A DNA stretch of 8,900 nucleotides from the NCBI GenBank assembly GCA_019246495.1, contig JAFAQI010000212.1, forward strand, positions 1 to 8,900, given 5' to 3'. The translations under genes and the position numbers were made by a program. The notes under the pieces were generated by a model that worked only from the letters and a program-made list of their open reading frames with translations, made no database searches and was not told the origin of the DNA. Shown here in pieces: positions 6,501-8,900 of the stretch; position 1 is the first letter of the stretch, and every line of letters begins with the position of its first letter. The stretch is from Frankiales bacterium (GTDB lineage: Bacteria; Actinomycetota; Actinomycetes; JAFAQI01).

Positions 6501-8536
6501 TCGCGCAGCTTGTCGTGCACGAACGTCGCGACGCCTGCGTCGGGGTCGAGCCAGAGCAGATGCCGGGCCCGGAGCCCGTGCAGGGCGAGGACTGCGTCGA
6601 CCGGCTCGACGCCGACGAGACCGGCGGCGAGGTCGATGTCGAACTCCTTGCCGAGCACCGCACCGGCGCCGACGAGGTCCAGGATCGCCGGGTCGAGCAG
6701 CTCCAGCCGCTGGCTGAGGAAGGTCGCCGCTTCCCGGGACGACTGCGCACCCGCCATCAGGTCGTCGTCGGTCCGCCAGATCCGCCCGTCGTGGAACAGC
6801 GCGCCCGACTCCACGAGACCCCGGAGCACCGCACTGGCCATGAACGGGCTGCCCGCCGACAACCGCTGGATGACGTCGAGTGCCGCGTCCGGCACCTGAC
6901 CGGCCATCGAGTCGACGAGCGAGCGCACGTCCTGGTTGGTGAACGGGCTGAGGGACAGTCGCCGATTCGAGGCGGCGCGCAGCGGGTCGCCTCGACGTAC
7001 CTCTTCGCTGCGGTAGGCCGCGACGAGGAGAAGCCGCCGGTCGTCATCAGAATTGGCGTGGTCGCGCTGCCATCGCCCGAGCAGGCGGACCGTCGCCTCG
7101 TCCGCCCACTGGCAGTCATCGAGCAGTACGACGACGACGCGATCTCCCGAACCGAGCGCGTCGAGCAGGTGCACGAGCGACGCGAGGGCGCGCGCCTCAC
7201 CGAACTCCTCCGGCCCGAGCAGCTCGTCGGTCGGCACGTCACCGAGCAGCGGTTGTAGGGCGGGAAGGACGCTGATGAGCACACCGACCTCGGCGGCGAG
7301 GTCGTGGCGCAGGCGTTCGGCAAGGTGCGGATCCCGCTCCGCGGCGACGACGAGACCGTCCGCGACTCCTTCGAGAAGCTGGAACGGCCGCCGCGCAGCC
7401 TGGTCGACACCCTGGCCGCGCAGCACGACGGTCTCGCCGGCGACGCATCGCACAGCCAGCTCGTCGAGCAGCCGCGACTTCCCGCCGCCCGACTCGGCCT
7501 CGAGCAGCACGACGCCGCCTTCGCCGGAACCCGCCAGCCGGACCGCGTCGAGCAACGACGCGAGCTCGCTGCGCCTCCCGACGAATGCCGGCTCGGTGAT
7601 GGTCGAACGCCGGTCGTGCATGCCCAGCGAGATCGACGGATCGGTCTCACCGGCGGCAAGAGCCGCGGCGAGCTCGCGGATGTCGGCGAGCACACCGTCG
7701 GCGGACTGGTAACGGTCGCGCGGGTCCTTGCGCAGCAACCGCTGGACGATCTGCGCGAGCGCGGCCGGGACCTGCTCGACGTAGGACCGCAGATCCGGCG
7801 GCGGTGCCGACAGATGCTGGCGCAGCACCTCCCCGACGGACCGTCCCTCGAACGGCGGTCGACCGGTGAGGCACTCGAAGAGCACGACGCCGGCGGCGTA
7901 GAGGTCGGACCGTTCGTCCACCTCGCGATGCACGAGCCCGGCCTGCTCCGGTGACATGTAGCGCGCGGTGCCGACGGGCTCGTCGCGGACCGACGCGTCG
8001 AGCTGCACACTCCGCGCGAGACCGAAGTCGATCAGCGTTGCGCCGGCAACCTCGTCCTCGCCGACCATGATGTTGCTCGGCTTGATGTCCCGGTGCAGGA
8101 CGTCGCGGTCGTGCACGAGTGCGAGGGCGGCGAAGAGGTCCTCGGCGAGATGCAGTGTCTCCGCGACGGACAGCCGGCCGCCGCGCAAGCGTTCGGCGAG
8201 GGTCCGGCCGGGCAGCAACGGCATCGCCAGGTAGAACAACCCGTCGTCCTCACCGGCGTCGACGAGCGGCACGAGGCCGGGTCCGGACAAGGAGCGCAGC
8301 ACGTCGGCCTCGTGCAGCAGTCGCAACCGCGTGCCCCGCGACAGTGCATCGGCACGCGCGGTTTTCAGTACGACGGCGGCGCCGGTCTGCTCATCGTGAG
8401 CGACGACAGTGGCGCTTCCGGTGCCGCGCTGCATGACGCGCTGGACCCGAAAGCGGTCGGCAACGATCGCGGGGACCGGGCCCGGGCCCTCGGCCGGTCC
8501 GCGCGGGCGCGGCATCCTGCCGGTGGTCGTCGCCAC
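3518..8536 (-). CDS. Trifunctional Ser/Thr protein kinase / STAND-type ATPase / sensor histidine kinase
   Basis: This 1672-residue soluble signalling protein carries two different protein kinases. Domains in order: Ser/Thr kinase (about 28-290) with G-loop RGTGSATV (37-44), K58, E76, HRDIKPSN (148-155), DFG (170-172), SPE (195-197) and D211; Orc1/AAA_16-type ATPase (about 317-560) with FVGR, Walker A AESGGGKS (347-354) and Walker B LLDDCQWAD (471-479); a helical region with FVHDKLREALL (672-682); TPR-like helices (about 700-1210); a Gly/Ala/Pro-rich linker (1211-1248); GAF (about 1250-1402); coiled coil (1403-1455); HisKA with HELRSP (H1463); HATPase_c with N-box NLLDNAIKY (1573-1581), DSGVG (1603-1607), FEKF (1617-1620) and GTGLGLS (1633-1639). 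The first half resembles mycobacterial PknK; the whole matches the trifunctional proteins of cyanobacteria such as HstK. GTG at 8536 is chosen as start because AGGGGAG lies 4 bases upstream; ATG at 8515 is an alternative. The open frame continues to 8848, but that part overlaps the CoA-transferase gene and has no domain. No receiver domain, signal peptide or clear membrane anchor is seen. The stimulus is unknown; the GAF and TPR regions are the likely sensors. Confidence 0.95.
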   Translation of the reverse strand: MATTTGRMPRPRGPAEGPGPVPAIVADRFRVQRVMQRGTGSATVVAHDEQTGAAVVLKTARADALSRGTRLRLLHEADVLRSLSGPGLVPLVDAGEDDGLFYLAMPLLPGRTLAERLRGGRLSVAETLHLAEDLFAALALVHDRDVLHRDIKPSNIMVGEDEVAGATLIDFGLARSVQLDASVRDEPVGTARYMSPEQAGLVHREVDERSDLYAAGVVLFECLTGRPPFEGRSVGEVLRQHLSAPPPDLRSYVEQVPAALAQIVQRLLRKDPRDRYQSADGVLADIRELAAALAAGETDPSISLGMHDRRSTITEPAFVGRRSELASLLDAVRLAGSGEGGVVLLEAESGGGKSRLLDELAVRCVAGETVVLRGQGVDQAARRPFQLLEGVADGLVVAAERDPHLAERLRHDLAAEVGVLISVLPALQPLLGDVPTDELLGPEEFGEARALASLVHLLDALGSGDRVVVVLLDDCQWADEATVRLLGRWQRDHANSDDDRRLLLVAAYRSEEVRRGDPLRAASNRRLSLSPFTNQDVRSLVDSMAGQVPDAALDVIQRLSAGSPFMASAVLRGLVESGALFHDGRIWRTDDDLMAGAQSSREAATFLSQRLELLDPAILDLVGAGAVLGKEFDIDLAAGLVGVEPVDAVLALHGLRARHLLWLDPDAGVATFVHDKLREALLARHSDADRASLHARAATLLTEREDASSYDLAYHFHAAGDDAAALPYALAAAAEARARHALGAAEQQFRIAVAGVNADDRETMRVVRAGLGEVLMLGGRYDEAAECFTAALEVADASSDQAEINLRLGELTFKRGEVPASVGHLEGALRSLGRFVPRRRSTFLLLAVWELIVQAMHCLLPPVVYRRRKLADGATDILAARICSRLAYSYWFSAGRVPTLWAHIREMNILERYPRTLELAQAYSEHAPVMSTLPWYGRGIAYAKKSLEIRRDFGDVWGQGQSLHFYGVVLYAASRFNDAIDKLTEAIRLLDRTGDQWEINTATWHVGYCHYRLGEPEAALEAFRRCYASGVEIGDHQAAAISLAGLAKVTGGRVGADDIARELTHSQGDVHTAAELLTAEAVRLLSAGDPEGAIAALVDACGRIRAQGVRSEYVAPVLPWLVTALRMCAEQVGPYRLTERRALLRRAERVARKARRLAHSYRNNLPHALREQAALATLSGRERRARRLIARAATVADALRMARELELVHELSDAREDGRPPAGPVARELTRSVPVGGAATVGGSTAPSLSLVDRFDTLLRVGRQIAGALTPTDVYDVVRVAATELLRSEECHIVLVDMSDPAEERLVPLDESSGLGLSRQLVERAMRDRAVTVHEPDLDDDPADSLVLQQAKSALAAPIFMRGRPVACWMVVHRQLTGLFGADEERLAEFVSTLAGAALENAEGFAEVQALTLSLERRVEERTVELSVANNALRSTLEELERANNELRRLDELKSDFVAMVSHELRSPLTSILGYCATMIRHWDRVDDERKKSFIDIIDRQSRRLSGLVNDLLEMSRIESGKLDTKLLPIPLRPLLEELAGDFRERLPSLRLVGDVDSNVVADIEHLRRVLINLLDNAIKYGAPPVSVHVVREAGAVSIAVRDSGVGVDEEFRDRLFEKFAQASAGSTRKATGTGLGLSIVKGLVEAMEGSVRYEHSADRGGSFIVTLPPAY

Positions 8537-8657
8537 TCCGCTCCCCTGGTCTGTTCGACCGACGGTAACACCGCGATTACGCAGCAACCGGGCCGTTTCA
8601 CCAGGCGCAACCCAACGGCGTATGACAAACCGGGGCAACTGCCGCGAGGCCGTCGGG
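8537..8657 (-). promoter_or_regulatory. Intergenic region, probable promoter and leader of the kinase gene
   Basis: This 121-bp gap follows the CoA-transferase stop and precedes the kinase start. It is less GC-rich than its surroundings, with stretches such as GTTTGTCATACG and TGCGTAATCG on the minus strand. No pair of -35 and -10 boxes with normal spacing could be settled by eye. Directly upstream of the ribosome binding site, 8548-8573 holds three overlapping short inverted repeats: CGGT-GTT-ACCG, ACCG-T-CGGT and GGTC-GAACA-GACC. They could be an operator or a leader structure, or chance in GC-rich DNA. No intrinsic terminator for the CoA-transferase gene is evident. Confidence 0.35.
8541..8547 (-). 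promoter_or_regulatory. Ribosome binding site AGGGGAG of the kinase gene
   Basis: On the minus strand AGGGGAG lies 4 bases before the GTG at 8536-8534. It is the best Shine-Dalgarno match near any candidate start of this gene. It decides for the GTG over the ATG at 8515, which has only GGCAGG directly against it, and over the more distant upstream ATG at 8848. Confidence 0.7.
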
Positions 8658-8900
8658 TCAGGCCACGACACCTCTGCGGCGGAGCTCGTGGATGTCGTCA
8701 TCGGTGAGGCCCAGCTCGCCGAGAATGCGGTCGGTGTCGGCCCCGAGTGCCGGCACCGGAAGCATCGGCGACTCCCCAACCGGCTCGACGGCAGAACGGA
8801 TCGCGCGAACCTCGCCGGCGGGTGTCGCGACAGTGCGCCACCGGTCACGGGCGACGAGCTGCGGATGGTCGAGGACCTCGTCGACGGCGTTCAGCCGCGC
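8658..8900 (-). CDS. CaiB/BaiF family III CoA-transferase, C-terminal fragment (cut by window edge)
   Basis: The last 80 codons of a gene that begins beyond the right edge of the window. Reading from base 8900 gives an uninterrupted frame ending in TGA at 8660-8658. It contains LNAVDEVLDHPQLVARD, then PMLPVPALGADTDRILGELG, and ends with LTDDDIHELRRRGVVA. These match the usual tail of family III CoA-transferases: the DEVLxHPQL segment, a Pro-rich stretch leading to PxLGxDTxxIL, and the final helix before a GV ending. Family members move CoA between acyl-CoA and a free acid, as in carnitine, oxalate/formate or alpha-methylacyl-CoA metabolism. The catalytic Asp lies in the missing part, so activity and substrate cannot be judged. 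It is on the same strand as the kinase gene but 121 bp away, and a functional link is doubtful. Confidence 0.88.
   Translation of the reverse strand, partial: ARLNAVDEVLDHPQLVARDRWRTVATPAGEVRAIRSAVEPVGESPMLPVPALGADTDRILGELGLTDDDIHELRRRGVVA

Noticed and set aside
6065..7258. Open frame of 397 codons on the plus strand
   Set aside because: Also antisense to the ATPase/TPR part of the kinase; no recognisable motif, and composition typical of a GC-rich shadow frame.
8093..8707. Plus-strand open frame of 204 codons spanning the kinase start and intergenic gap
   Set aside because: It is antisense to conserved Ser/Thr kinase motifs and to the CoA-transferase tail, and shows no domain.
8537..8848. 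104-codon upstream extension of the kinase gene
   Set aside because: It runs through the CoA-transferase tail in a different frame, has no domain features, and the GTG at 8536 has a good ribosome binding site.

Overview
The window is very GC-rich DNA, apparently from a high-GC actinobacterium. This rests on codon use with G/C in nearly every third position, GTG starts, and the protein families present; the genus cannot be named from the sequence. All supported genes lie on the minus strand, so transcription runs from right to left, and the window is almost fully coding.

Layout in the direction of transcription: (1) 8900-8658, the last 80 codons of a CaiB/BaiF-type (family III) CoA-transferase, cut by the window edge. 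(2) A 121-bp gap holding a cluster of short CGGT/ACCG inverted repeats and a good ribosome binding site. (3) 8536-3518, a giant 1672-residue signalling protein that joins a Ser/Thr protein kinase, an Orc1/STAND-like ATPase, a long TPR-like helical region, a GAF domain, a coiled coil and a complete histidine kinase. (4) After 56 bp, 3461-1551, a 636-residue polytopic membrane protein that looks like a GT-C glycosyltransferase with a C-terminal soluble domain. (5) 1554-1, a 517-residue GT39/PMT_2-type membrane glycosyltransferase, joined to gene 4 by an ATGA stop/start overlap and ending exactly at the window edge.

Genes 4 and 5 are almost certainly one translationally coupled unit. The short gap suggests that the kinase gene may be transcribed with them. 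If so, the arrangement pairs a cytosolic multi-input kinase with two enzymes expected to use polyprenyl-phosphate sugars at the outer face of the membrane, which hints at signal-controlled envelope glycosylation. That link is inferred from position only. No response regulator, RNA gene, mobile element, CRISPR array or convincing terminator was seen. The most notable object is the trifunctional kinase. Its architecture is known from cyanobacteria and, in related form, from fungal hybrid kinases, so it is uncommon rather than wholly new.
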